DNA of 7,014 bases. Origin: Planctomycetota bacterium (lineage in GTDB: Bacteria > Planctomycetota > Planctomycetia > Pirellulales > Pirellulaceae). This document shows, in pieces, positions 6,989 through 7,014 of the stretch (positions within the stretch are counted from its first letter, which is position 1; each line of letters opens with the position of its first letter). The DNA lies in NCBI GenBank assembly GCA_026692885.1, contig JAPLNJ010000571.1:1-7014 (forward strand). Direction: 5' to 3'. The notes below the pieces were generated by a model. It ran no database searches. It was not told the DNA's origin and saw nothing but the letters and a program-made list of their open reading frames with translations. The position numbers were made by a program, and so were the translations under genes.

Positions 6989-7014
6989 GGTTGGGAGGGC
7001 GACGCTCCTGCGGA
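6989..7014. repeat. Partial dispersed repeat at window edge (GWEGDAPA-encoding type)
   Basis: Read on the + strand from 6989, the bases translate as GWEGDAPA and run off the window. The core DNA is TGGGAGGGCGACGCTCCTGC. I recall this peptide, usually continuing as EP, as a recurrent feature of spurious or extended planctomycete ORFs, pointing to a dispersed intergenic element. The copy here begins about 58 nt upstream of the PPC-protein start codon. Only one end is visible, so its extent and any palindromic structure cannot be judged. Confidence 0.45.

Overview
The window looks like chromosomal DNA of a planctomycete (Pirellulales-like). The reasons are high GC, a PAS-rich cytoplasmic hybrid histidine kinase, a large exported protein with pre-peptidase C-terminal (PPC) domains of a type I associate with planctomycetes, and dispersed repeats whose translations (NPKRQRG, GWEGDAPA) I recall as recurrent in planctomycete genomes. 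The taxonomic call is inference; no rRNA or marker gene is present.

Layout: positions 1-68 hold no gene I can support. Positions 69-332 encode the front part of a PAS domain that is cut off inside a hairpin repeat (285-349). Just after it, a 1313-residue hybrid histidine kinase (413-4354, + strand) contains REC, four PAS domains, HisKA, HATPase, REC, REC and HPt. All phosphorelay residues are intact, and there is no membrane segment or DNA-binding domain. A 188-nt gap (4355-4542) between convergent genes contains a 92-nt inverted repeat with 30-nt arms. On the minus strand, 6930-4543 encodes a 795-residue secreted protein with TIG-like and PPC domains and no catalytic domain. The region upstream of it (6931-7014) has a good ribosome binding site and, at the window edge, the beginning of another probable dispersed repeat.

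The kinase is a self-contained multistep phosphorelay whose output protein must be encoded elsewhere. The exported PPC protein points away from the kinase gene and need not be related to it. I see no new multi-gene system. The most notable structure is that each gene boundary in this window is occupied by a repeat element, one of which appears to have ended a PAS gene and also contains an upstream in-frame ATG of the kinase.
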